Below, one piece after another: positions 1 to 8,285 of a stretch of 15,269 nt of DNA. Where the stretch lies: positions 1 through 15,269 of the forward strand of contig JADGJL010000701.1 in the NCBI GenBank assembly GCA_027600665.1, written 5' to 3'. The notes beneath the pieces were generated by a model. That model was not told the origin of the DNA, did not search any database, and saw only the letters and a program-made list of their open reading frames with translations. The stretch's first letter is position 1, and each line of letters starts with the position of its first letter. The translations under genes and the position numbers were made by a program. This stretch comes from Irineochytrium annulatum. Taxonomy: Eukaryota; Chytridiomycota; Chytridiomycetes; Chytridiales; Chytridiaceae.

Positions 1-1
1 T

Positions 2-586
2 GGCGGCGGGGAGTTTATGCAGGCCGTCGAGGACCCGGGTGGCGGGAGGAAGATGAAGAGTTCGACGCTCAGGGGTCGTGTCGACAACACGTCGCGTCGG
101 ACGATATTGAAGGCCGTCTCGCCCACGGCGCGCCCGCCGACCGTGCAGGAGCTAAAGTCGATCCTAAGCCTGCTGAGGAAGTTCAGGAACCTGCACCGGA
201 AACTTGGCGGCAAGTGCGGGATATGGATGGCGTGGTGGACGGCGCAGCTGGCGGACGCGGCCATAGTATACATCACCGACCTGAAGGTCACCTCGGCCGT
301 GGACGCGGGGATGTCGCAACCGGTGGGGCTGAATGGTGGCGGCAGCGGGTCAGGGTCAAAGGCGCAGGCGCCGCAGTCGACAAGGTCGGTAGCGAGGCTG
401 ATGGCGGCGATGGAGAGGGACCCACACGCGGCCGCGTTAAAGGAGTTTGTGATGATGAAGGCCATACTGCATGGTGTGGCGGGCAAGGTACTGAGAGATG
501 AGGCGCTCTTGACGGTGTCGAGGCAGCTTTTTGCGCAGTTTGGGTCGGCTTTCTTCTTACAGTGGGTATTGGGGCCCGTTTGGTGA
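2..586 (+). CDS. C-terminal end of a third, divergent sAC-like paralogue (5' part outside window)
   Basis: The frame is open from base 2 to a TGA at 584-586, giving 194 residues with no start that must be used; the ATG at 17 is probably internal. The last ~50 residues match the ends of the two minus-strand cyclase genes by eye: a KEFVMMKAIL..GVAGK..RQLFAQFG..FFLQWVL pattern against IEYLKYIRAVLCGYVGK..RQIFSDMGVPVYLRWLEA. An upstream helical stretch (residues ~50-90, LRKFRNLHRKLGG..AWWTAQLADAAIVYI) matches the segment reading LVAKLGQIQQFVVAYWTLRG in copy 2. It is therefore the tail of the helical C-terminal region of an ADCY10-like protein; no catalytic domain is inside the window. Codon third positions are rich in G and C. 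A Gly/Ser-rich insert (residues ~105-120) is absent from the other copies. The gene converges on copy 1. Membership rests on short similarity, so it could be another STAND-type protein with the same tail. Confidence 0.7.
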   Translation, partial: GGGEFMQAVEDPGGGRKMKSSTLRGRVDNTSRRTILKAVSPTARPPTVQELKSILSLLRKFRNLHRKLGGKCGIWMAWWTAQLADAAIVYITDLKVTSAVDAGMSQPVGLNGGGSGSGSKAQAPQSTRSVARLMAAMERDPHAAALKEFVMMKAILHGVAGKVLRDEALLTVSRQLFAQFGSAFFLQWVLGPVW

Positions 587-830
587 GAAGAAGTGGAACT
601 AGTCTCACGTAGTGATTGCATCCCTCTGTACAGTTGCACAGGCAGTAAAGTAGCATGGGGACACGTGTATATTGGTCCCTGCGACCGCTTTTATAATATA
701 ATCACATCTCGTGGTGGGTATGAGTAGGTGAGAGCTTCAACAAGTCCCCACGGCCTCCGACTGCCGAGGCCATTAACCGCTATCCCTTCAGCCCGTCTTT
801 CTACATCTCCATGGCACGTTGACCCTCCCC
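587..830. other. 3' flank of the partial plus-strand gene
   Basis: No convincing reading frame is visible. It presumably holds the 3' untranslated region of the gene ending at 586. An AT-rich patch at ~690-703 (ttttataatataatc) could serve 3' end formation, but there is no canonical AATAAA on the plus strand. Confidence 0.35.
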
Positions 831-833
831 CCG

Positions 834-1082
834 GCCTTGCAAAGCGCATCCTGGTTTCGAGAAAAGTCGGCCAGTGAGATCGTGCAATCCCGCCTCACCC
901 CGTCCTGCATAAGCCTGTGCGTGTCGGCGACGCGGATCAAGCTCACCTGCGTGCCCGCGTGTGAGGACGAGGTATTGGTGAGAGTGGAAGATTAAGGAAG
1001 GCCGCTGGCGTTGGACCTCATCTGGGACTCGGCTGAGATCTGCGAGACAACCTACCGTAATGCTCCGCTTTCCAAAGGACAT
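834..1082 (+). pseudogene. Decayed GHKL ATPase fragment, possibly MutL/MLH3-like N terminus
   Basis: One plus-strand frame runs from 834 to ~1082 with GC-rich third positions and a single in-frame stop (TAA at 993-995). It reads SASEIVQSRLTPSCISLCV, then SATRIKLTCVPACEDEVLV, RVED, stop, GRPLALDLIWDSAEICETTY. By eye this follows the N-terminal ATPase region of MutL homologues: an (R/K)S..I..L start, an A-T-x-I-x-(V/L) strand, an acidic VxDxG(x)G turn, then a D-(L/I)..E/R..T-(S/T)-(K/Y) segment. The helix carrying the family's ExxxNSxDA motif (N box) is not recognisable and the G1 box is broken at the stop codon, so no working ATPase is expected. It lies between two convergent genes. The family is a tentative guess from short motifs; that the stretch was once coding is the safer claim. 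Confidence 0.33.
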
Positions 1083-1210
1083 CCTGCGAGGTCTTGAGTA
1101 GCTGCCTCGATCAACGGAGGCCTCGACATGTAATGTGGTGCCTGGGACTTCGACAATTTTTGGCGGTCAAAATGTTTGGTCACAGAGGATGAGTTATATA
1201 CAAATAAACG

Positions 1211-1216
1211 TTTATT
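1211..1216 (-). terminator. Poly(A) signal AATAAA of sAC-like copy 1
   Basis: On the minus strand a canonical AATAAA lies 34 bases past the stop codon of copy 1. It is part of a near-palindrome (aataaacgtttatt, 1203-1216), so a weaker plus-strand signal exists at 1203-1208 and could also serve transcripts arriving from the left. Confidence 0.6.
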
Positions 1217-1250
1217 GGGCAATTTGCTTAATTGCCACAGGGGCCGACTC

Positions 1251-3370
1251 TTATGCCTCCAACCATCGGAGGTAAACGGGCACGCCCATGTCAGAAAAAA
1301 TCTGCCTTGCCACTTCTTTATATGCTTGGTCTTGTTTCGAGTATTTCCCTACGTAGCCGCAAAGAACAGCCCTGATATATTTCAGATATTCGATCTCGAC
1401 CTGACGTTTTCGAGATCGCAGCCGCGCCTTTAAAAGGTGGACAGCCGCTGTACGCCGACCTTGTAAAAGGAGGCTCATGGCGGAAAAGCCTTGCAGGTAC
1501 CAGTAGGCGGGCACGGTAATCTGTATCTTCCGCGCTTTGGCTGAATATTGCACCAACAGTTTTTTAAATCGCGCGAGCTCATCTTTGCTCCATCCGCTTG
1601 ATGGGACCCGAGCAACACCGATTTGTGGAACTAGGACATCCGAGCGCTCGGGGTCGAAGAATAGGGATGTGCATAAAAACGCCGCGCCGATAATGTCCAT
1701 GGGCGAAGGTCCGGCTGCTTTGATGTCTATCTTTCTTTCATTATCCTCCATTGTTCGCAGTGCTCCCACGTAGTCACCACGATAAGCCAGATTCCAAGCG
1801 CAAAGTAGGTCGGTGAGACCCGGACACCATTTGATGGCGTCGGCGAGCCTTCTGTGGGGCTCAAACTCAACTGTAAGGCGGTCTATCTCCGTTTGGTCCT
1901 GCCCCTTGCACAAAGCAATCCGTAGCAGCACGGAGGTCGCCATCAGAGCAAACAGTTTGTTCTCTTTTAGACTTGGGTACTTGGCGTACTCTTTGTGACC
2001 AACTCTGACTGTATATTCCAGGTCTCCAGCCAAGTACGAAATCATACCTGTATTGAAAGCAGTCGCAACAGCGGATACGGTGTCACCGCTGGCTTCGTTA
2101 TACGCTTTGAAGAGCTCCATGTAGTGGACAAAGTTGATTATGTGGCTGTTGACTAAACCTGAGGAGAAGAATCAGGGTCGTGACATTTGTAAAGACGACT
2201 AACAATTATAGGCGCGAATATGAAAGGTTGCAGGATCGGTACTAGGGCAGCGTACCGCCGCCCAGTAAAATACTCGCTGGAGATCTGGAGCAAATAGAAT
2301 GGCGTAATATGACAGTCTTAATAGGCACACTGATCTACAATTCAGGCCGTAAGTAACATTGCCTTTTCCGATTATAATCTTACAATAGTGCGGTATTGAT
2401 TTCGTGGCCGAGCAGATTGATCAAAGACTTGTATAAGATCAGCAAGCAGTCATTCATTGAAAAGTTTTTGTCTCTGGACATGATTAACATGACTCTCGTG
2501 AAAATCATGTTCTTTAAGTGATAGATGGCTTCTCGGTCTGCGTCGCTGTCAAGCGTCCTTATTGACCGTTTTCCTCCCGAGGTTCTGATCCACAGCCACG
2601 CCGCTTGTCGCCTTGCGCTAAAAAGTGCTCTTTTGTAATCTTTGCTCGTTTCGGGCCACGGTTTGCCATCCATTATCTCGAGCGCCTGTAGAAAGATGAT
2701 CTTCTCATCGGGATAGATTTCCATCACGCAGTATCCTGAGCATAAATGGGATAGCCACGTTGCTCGGCGAAGGGGTGTTACTTGCCGAGCGATTTCATCA
2801 TCAGCAACGTCGGCGACGAACTGAAGAAGGGACTCAAGAGTTCGAATGCCCTCTGTGCAATAAAAGTTTTTGATATATCGGCATCTACAAAACAAAACGC
2901 AAGTAGGAATCAGATTGAGCTCATCGAACGACGAGTAAAAGGATTACACACCCGAGCCTCTCACGGTATTGAATAATCTTATCCACCAAGCCGGCTCTTG
3001 TATAATGAAACTCGATTGACGGCAGAAGCGAATCCTGGTTGTCATCATCAAGAAGGCCTTCCATTACCTCTGCAACAAACTTGTTCATGCCGATCCGCTC
3101 CTCGAACGAGAGCGAGTCATATATGGCGTTTAAAATACCAATATGCCGGAACGAGAGCCTCACGCCACCTATCTCCCTTGCTTCTTCATGAGTTCCAGCG
3201 TCACCTTCGTCGACGGCACTCGTTGGCGGTGTGGCAACCTCGATATCGTTTTGCTGGTGATCTGGGAATAGAAGAAACGAGTAGACATCGCTCTTTCTCA
3301 TGAGACTCATCGCCTCATCCTCGGAGAAGTCGAGTTTCAAAATATCAAGCACATCGGTAAGAACAAAGTA
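1251..3370 (-). other. Copy 1 helical C-terminal region
   Basis: Exons 10-13, about 650 residues of amphipathic helices (for example FRHIGILNAIYDSLSFEERIGMN and IQYRERLG), resembling the TPR-like C-terminal half of ADCY10 and other STAND proteins. A regulatory or protein-binding role is inferred. No catalytic motif is seen. The final ~50 residues are the part shared with the plus-strand gene at the left edge. Confidence 0.65.
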
Positions 3371-6300
3371 CTGGAGATATTAGTAAGCCCTGTTGCATAC
3401 CAAAAGGGAAAAAAAAGAGGAAAAAAAGGGGAGAAGTAGATTACCTGGCCAAGTATCGACGCCGCTTTAAGTATTCGTTGAAATGAAGGGTCAAGTCGGT
3501 CAAACTGAAAAAGAACGGCCGCGCCGAGATCAGACAGCATCATGTCAGCGGAAGCATCTTTTGCGGCCATTATTAGCTCGCCATCTGGTGATATTCTTAG
3601 GTCTGACCCGATTTTCGCAACGACAACTTCGATTGTCAACTGCAAAAACAGAGGATTTCCTCCCGTTTTTACAAATATGGCGCTCAAAATTTCAGGGTTT
3701 ACTGAGCTTATGTGCAGTGTCAAGCTCTTCATCTTCCATTCCTTTATCAATGGTTAACACTGCAATTTTTCACGAAAATTGACTTACAATCATTTGAAGG
3801 CACTCATCTTTCGTAAACCCAGACAGAACCAGATGTTCCGTTTCAGGCAAAGTAACGACGGCGCTTATTGCTTTATTCGCAGAGTCTTTAAGCGGCCTGG
3901 AAAGAATCTGCAGATAGATCTGACACAACTCAGTTTGTGGTAAGCGCGCTGACCAAGTACCTTCGGACAAAACCTCGAAATCTGTGTCAACACATCCAGT
4001 GTGCTGGAATCAAGCCATTGCGTATCGTCAAAGATAAAGGCAGCGACAGTAGTTTCCAGGAACGCGGTAATGATTTTTGTAAAAGTCGATTTCATGAGGT
4101 TACCACGTGCAGTGCCATCAAGAGCTCGGGTCCGTTCAGTATCATCTAATGCTAGCTCTGGGAGGACGCTAGTGAGTAATGGCGCGAGGCCAATGTCTAC
4201 GCCCGCCTTCTTCATCAGTCGTATCAACGCCTCCGCTGTTGGGTTCATTTTCACAATAGTAGACGCTCGCCTGGAACTCGAACCTACAGTCGAGGAACGC
4301 CGTCGGAACGACATGGACAAGTTTTCATGCAAATTGCCCTTCAATTGAAGAAGAGAGCGCTTGGGCAAGTCAATGGAGACCGCTGCGCCATGGGGATCCG
4401 TCAGTGAGCAGAAACGGTGAAGTATAAAGAGGAGGACAGGCTGAAGGCCGTTAAAAGGCGTCCATTGGTCTTTCTCTGTACCTGACAATAAGGAAAGTCA
4501 GGAAGGGTGCATGCTAAATGATAATCAGACATACCCTGGGTTATGCACGTGGGAATACCGACCTTACGGGCTTGATTTATCACAAAGTTGGCTAAGGAGG
4601 ATTTTCCTAGCCCGCTCGCAGCCTCGACAACCACGACGGCTCTCTTACCGCTTTTGCACCAGCTTTCAAACTTGTCGGATATAATCGCCCGTTCTCGCTC
4701 ATACCCGAAGGTCACTTCCTCCAGCTGCTCCCTCGCCGGCCCATCGGAGTCCAAGTTGATGCCGTAGGCGTGCACACCGTTGGCACGGCCTTTTGCCTTT
4801 ACAAAACCGAGATCGATGGTTTGATTCGACAGCTTAATGCACTCGAAGGTCACATCATCCATTACTAAAATGTGCTTTGCCTTTGCGGTCGTCATGAGCC
4901 TTGCGGCGATGATAACGACTTCTCCTGCGAAGACGTTTCAGTCACGTTATTGGGCGTCATGCATACCAAGTAGGGCCGCCTCGCTTCGAAAGTTGGTTCC
5001 GATTGTAGTAAATAAAAGATCGCCTGTGGCCACTGAAATAGCGACTTCCACTGGCTCCTTAAATTCCGCCCAAAGGTTTTCCATGAATTGCTTCATAGAC
5101 CTTATGCAGTGGTCCGAGTTGTTCACGTGAGTGAAAGGCTGGCATGGTGTTAAAACGGGACAACATCTAAAAGCAATACCGGCAATCCGAAGATGGCAAG
5201 CAGTGTTTGGCCTTTGTCATCGACAGAATACTGCTGAAAGACTCCGCCGAACTTCTTGAGCGCAGCAAGATAGCATATGACCACACGTTGAACCTGTTGG
5301 CGTCATACGTTAGGTTGAGAATAAATGCAAAAGGCTGACCTTAGTGAGCTCGAACGGGAACAGCAGCGAAACAAAAACTGCCGCCACAGATCGGAACCCG
5401 CTGTCGGCTCGTTGCGCATCGGAAGGCTCTGACATGGCGCTGCTCCGACGGGAAAGCGATCCAGTCCGCCGCCTGACAGCCGGAGCGGCGGTCTCTGATA
5501 ATTGCTTGGACAGTCTCACCGCGTCTAACTTCCTTAACAAGGACTGGTTTATAAACTTTCCGAAAAGCTCGTTTTCTTCTTGCGTAGCTTCAGGTCGAAC
5601 TGTTGGTCCTAGCTCGGCTGCATCGACAGGCACATCCCATAGCCTATTGTAGAGCGCAGAAATGTCGTGATCGGTCTGGGATACCAGATTGATCTCGTCG
5701 CATGAGAAGACAACTCTCAATAGCGCTGATAGCTCTCTTGCGTTCATCAACGTTGGAGATCCAGATTCGGCTGGAGCCTTGGCGCTTATTACATAATCCT
5801 TTAAGACTCGCTTTAAAGATGCAGCAGCCTCGCTTGTAACCCCAAGCTCGCCTAAGCCGGATGGTCAACATCTTATTGAGCTTGTTCGGCAGCCTACCTT
5901 TCTTCGTCCCATCCAAAATTGGGCTAAGGAAAGCGAGGCAGCCGCCGTAAATTGAGTAATCCAACCTGCTATCCCAGTCTCCAATAATAAGGCGGGACAC
6001 CTCACCGGCAGCAATCGCAAAGTGAAGATGAAGAGTCGTTGCGGCGCCGTTCCCGGACTGCCCCTGTCGCCTATCACTCGAAAAGTTGCCGCTTTCGCTG
6101 CGATCGCCAGCAGCGAGCGCTATAGACATTTCGGCGAGCGTCATATCGAGCTCCATGGTTGAATATTTGGCATTAATGGCGAGACAGCAAGCTGTCGCTC
6201 TGAGCACAACGAGGTCGAAGGCCTCTGCGGGATGCCGAGGGGAAAACACGACGAGCACGGCGTCGCCTGCAGCATCAACATCAGTATACATCGAACACAA

Positions 6301-6597
6301 GACATATTACGCACCTAAGAACTTGACGATATCCCCACGGAAGAGGCCGATCACGTCGATGATCTTGTTCAGGTAAGCACCGACGGAGCGCGTGATGACC
6401 TCGGACGCCATCTTTCCCAGGAACGTCAGGTCCGCCGCCATCTTCGAGTAGCCAGAGATATCGATCATGGCAACCGCGAGTTCGGCCCTGTCCACGAAGG
6501 CCTGCCCGCGGGAGAGCTTCGACGCGACCTGAGCGCGCAACCCCGCGTCCCGGGCTATGTTCCGCACGAAGTCGCCGGTGAAGCTGGCCGTGTTCAT
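1251..6597 (-). CDS. ADCY10-like: Soluble adenylyl cyclase-like protein, copy 1 (13 exons, 1582 aa)
   Basis: Predicted cytosolic protein with tandem class III cyclase domains, C1 (residues ~1-217) and C2 (~370-505), a P-loop NTPase domain (~556-930) and a helical, TPR-like C-terminal half. Family role: ATP to cAMP plus pyrophosphate, one active site shared by C1 and C2. Joining 13 exons gives an uninterrupted 4749-nt frame; human ADCY10 is about 1610 residues. Visible residues: metal aspartates D46 (IDISGYS) and D96 (KFLGDAV), K92, K415 (DDKG), R492 (AARLM), Walker A 585-592 (AASGLGKS), Walker B D765-D766 (FIFDDTQWLD). Oddity: the C2 catalytic Asn position is I488. The start at 6597 is the first in-frame ATG after a stop at 6679-6681, but its context is weak (see the upstream block). 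No signal peptide or membrane helix is seen. Copy 2 lies upstream in the same direction, so the pair is a tandem duplication. Family assignment is strong; activity is unproven. Confidence 0.93.
3445..4709 (-). other. Copy 1 STAND/AAA_16-type P-loop NTPase domain
   Basis: Residues ~556-930. It opens with FGYERERAI, the entry motif typical of AAA_16/STAND modules, followed by VVVVEAASGLGKSSL (Walker A; the first glycine of GxxxxGKS is Ala), VAAFIFDDTQWLDSSTLDVL (Walker B), the LVLSGFTKDEC..MI segment, and KTGGNPLFLQLTIE, the GNPLF motif that ends this type of ATPase core. ATP binding is likely. A basic, Ser-rich insert at residues 669-690 is longer than in copy 2. Confidence 0.85.
4860..5396 (-). 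other. Copy 1 cyclase domain C2
   Basis: Residues ~370-505, crossing exons 3-6. It starts RSVAAVFVSLLFPFE (human RPVTIVFVNLMFED) and continues with QQYSVDDKGQTLLAIFGLP, SVATGDLLFTTIGTNFRSE and LLGEVVIIAARLM. K415 matches the adenine-side lysine K334. In the last motif human sAC has IGQKVNLAARMM: the Arg is kept (R492) while Asn412 corresponds to I488 and Thr405 to about A481. Confidence 0.88.
5898..6597 (-). other. Copy 1 cyclase domain C1
   Basis: Exons 1-2. The order VAMIDISGYSKM, then GDIVKFLGDAVLVVF, then AAGEVSRLIIGDWDSRLDYSIYGG follows human sAC C1 (VLMFVDISGFTAM, GDILKFAGDALLALW, AAGHISMLVFGDE..VIGQ). D46, K92 and D96 stand where human sAC has D47, K95 and D99. The later stretch reads LAFLSPILD, so the position of the bicarbonate-contacting Arg176 is not Arg in this eye alignment. 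Ser/Asn/Gln-rich loop at residues ~145-170. Confidence 0.9.
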
Positions 6598-7042
6598 GGG
6601 AAGGAGAGTTATAAGCCAGTCCTGCAGCGTTTGAGGATTTACGGTGGACTGCCTCACATTCGTTGTGTCGTAAAAGATTTACTCGGGGGTCCGCTCGCAG
6701 AGCGCCGAGCAAGTGTATTCACACAGATCAATGGGACGAAAGGGCTTGCTCCGTCAGTGCTAAACGATGATGGCGCGAACCAACAAAACGGGCGCGAACA
6801 AACGCGGTTCGCGGCCGCCTCTTACCCGGTTGACGCTGCTTTGAGGTGTTGAAGACTATCTCCCCCTGCTGCCATGAAGGCGACAACGCTCGCAGTCATT
6901 GCTGTTCGGGGCGTTGGGTGATTCTTTGTTTCTCGTGCATCCGCAATCTCCACGAGTAAACGTGAACAAAAGTCTCCCCCAACTAGCGCCCCGACCAACG
7001 CCCGTCCAGTGATAATCGCCGAGAGCCAAGTTGACGGGTAAC
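6598..7042 (-). promoter_or_regulatory. Conserved upstream block of copy 1 (promoter/5' leader)
   Basis: This ~445 bp block aligns throughout with 14482-14940 upstream of copy 2, and similarity stops shortly after a shared gttgacgggtaa. Identical islands include taaaagatttactcg (6671-6685), a 19-bp run at 6833-6851 and a 24-bp run at 6863-6886. It probably holds the promoter and leader. The 21 codons just upstream of the proposed ATG (6598-6660) are open in both copies with similar residues (STVNPQ..LQD), so translation may start further upstream or join an unseen 5' exon: a possible acceptor ctgcag is shared, and a possible donor (gtaag at 6825) occurs only here. A longer minus-strand frame, 7169-6822, is not kept in copy 2. 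Confidence 0.6.
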
Positions 7043-7292
7043 AGTGTGCCACACGATGAGATGTCACTGCTACTGTAAAGGGAGACATCACCTCCGCCGC
7101 CGACGGCGAGTCCCCCATGAACAGTTGCCACCCTTCACCGCCACCGAGCGGCCTCAGGGAATAAATCAAGACCGCTACGGCCGCGGTACCCGTTAATGGC
7201 GACCCAATGCTTGTCCATGCTACCGTCCCTCTAGCTGCCGCCTCGCGTCCCTACACCTCCGCTGGCAGCCGGCGAATCTGGGCGCCGATTTG

Positions 7293-7364
7293 GGCGCTTT
7301 GAAAAGTTTGCGTACCATGACGATGTTAAAATGGAGCGCCTAGCAATTCACCTTTCAAAGCGCC
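7293..7364. repeat. Imperfect inverted repeat (hairpin)
   Basis: The left arm ggcgctttgaaaag (7293-7306) pairs with the right arm cctttcaaagcgcc (7351-7364), 13 of 14 positions, across a 44-bp loop. A further related aagcgc word follows at ~7369. Function unknown; it lies between the copy 1 upstream block and the AT-rich stretch. Confidence 0.5.
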
Positions 7365-7564
7365 TGCGAAAGCGCTTCACAGCCACTGTTTGGACCTCAA
7401 GCGCTCAGGGGCGCCTTAACTTGGGCGCGTTGGGGGCGATCTGCCGTATACAAAATATATTCCGGCTCACCCGCTTTTTTTTTCTCCTTTATAAGCACAA
7501 AAAATTAAAGTATTTCCAAAGCCTAATCAAGCAGTTTAAAATAACATAAGGAGGGACCTTATTT

Positions 7565-7574
7565 ATATATAAAA
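7565..7574 (+). promoter_or_regulatory. TATA-like box
   Basis: The sequence tatataaaag fits the eukaryotic TATA consensus and sits in an otherwise AT-rich stretch. The only short frame nearby starts at 7630 (41 codons, Pro/Ser-rich, unrecognised). It could be the old promoter of the decayed plus-strand gene that begins near 8286, which is a guess. Confidence 0.25.
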
Positions 7575-8120
7575 GGGTGCTCCCCCATTCAGTCATTTTA
7601 TATAATACCAAAGAAGTGAGGAATAAATCATGCCCATCCAGCGTACATGTACACCTCCCTCTAGCCCCTCCCATCTCCAAGGGACGAACAGGCTCGCAAA
7701 ATCACCCAGCTCCCGCATCAAGCCTCCCATACTCACAGCAATCGTCCCGCCATGAAATGTCCACCCTGCGCCGACGGGATAGAAGCTTCACGCGTCCCTG
7801 CTAAAGATCTTGGGCAACGAGAAGGAAAGAAGGCATAGAGACGCCCTACCACAGAAAAAGAGAACGCTAAAGAAGAATGAACGACGTAAGCGGGAAATGA
7901 ATGACGCACGCGGCACGCAACGAAAAGGTTAAAAGCATTACGGCGATCATCGTTCACAGCCGCCGCAAAAAAAGAACGCCAAGGAGACTGAATACCGTAA
8001 GTTCAAATAAACGACGCAGGCGCCCAGGCAATGAACACGATCAAACCCAATACTGCAATTATCCTTTACAGCGGTCGCAATACCCATTTGCAGTGAGTCC
8101 AGAAACTCGCCGGCGCCGAG

Positions 8121-8159
8121 ATTATGAAGCAGAAAAGTTGATTATAAGCAGAAAAGTGC
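8121..8159 (+). repeat. Two-copy tandem repeat of ~20 bp
   Basis: The unit attatgaagcagaaaagttg (8121-8140) is followed directly by attataagcagaaaagtgc (8141-8159), differing by one missing base and the last bases. It is a minor local duplication in non-coding DNA. Confidence 0.6.
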
Positions 8160-8285
8160 ACATAAGAGGAGCACAATATGACAGGAAAGGAATCAACGCA
8201 AAAAGAATCGACGTAGTATGCATCCATCCTCCACATCCAACGCAGAGAACGACGCAGTAAAGATCCAACCAGTCCATCAGCTCGG

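Larger units (their letters stand above)
1251..6597 (-). other. Exon-intron structure of copy 1
   Basis: Exons, in transcript order: 6597-6315, 6266-5898, 5851-5340, 5293-5180, 5138-4967, 4924-4535, 4481-3961, 3919-3788, 3741-3445, 3370-2952, 2884-2384, 2334-2204, 2158-1251. Introns are 48, 46, 46, 41, 42, 53, 41, 46, 74, 67, 49 and 45 bp, all GT..AG. Each junction was chosen because it restores the frame and keeps the residues aligned with copy 2; the weakest are the junctions flanking the 131-nt exon 12. Intron 9 (3371-3444) contains a long pyrimidine run on the coding strand. Confidence 0.88.
7043..8270. other. Intergenic region with AT-rich and purine-rich stretches
   Basis: No gene is recognised here. 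The part to ~7440 is rich in GCGC words and includes a hairpin. About 7450-7620 is AT-rich with a TATA-like box. About 7800-8260 is purine-rich on the plus strand; its longest plus frame (7901-8260) encodes a strongly basic, low-complexity peptide with no family look and is treated as non-coding. Confidence 0.5.

Noticed and set aside
214..501. Second plus-strand frame inside the left-edge gene
   Set aside because: Overlaps the 2-586 frame, Gly/Arg-rich as expected of a shifted GC-rich gene; only the other frame matches the cyclase tails.
801..1082. Minus-strand 93-codon frame
   Set aside because: The plus strand at the same place has the better codon bias and a family-like pattern; the minus frame looks like its shadow.
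3371..3444. A-rich/G-rich plus-strand run as a poly(A) tract or repeat
   Set aside because: It is the pyrimidine-rich interior of intron 9 of copy 1 on the coding strand.
6822..7169. Minus-strand frame upstream of copy 1 as an extra gene or exon
   Set aside because: The matching frame in copy 2 is interrupted by a stop and frame changes although the DNA is conserved, so coding is not supported.
7880..8255. Repeated aacgacg/aatgacg words resembling half cAMP-response elements
   Set aside because: Short, irregularly spaced, no full TGACGTCA; expected by chance in this composition.
7901..8260. Plus-strand 119-codon basic frame
   Set aside because: Very rich in Arg/Lys with low complexity, no third-position bias and no family look; likely chance in purine-rich DNA.
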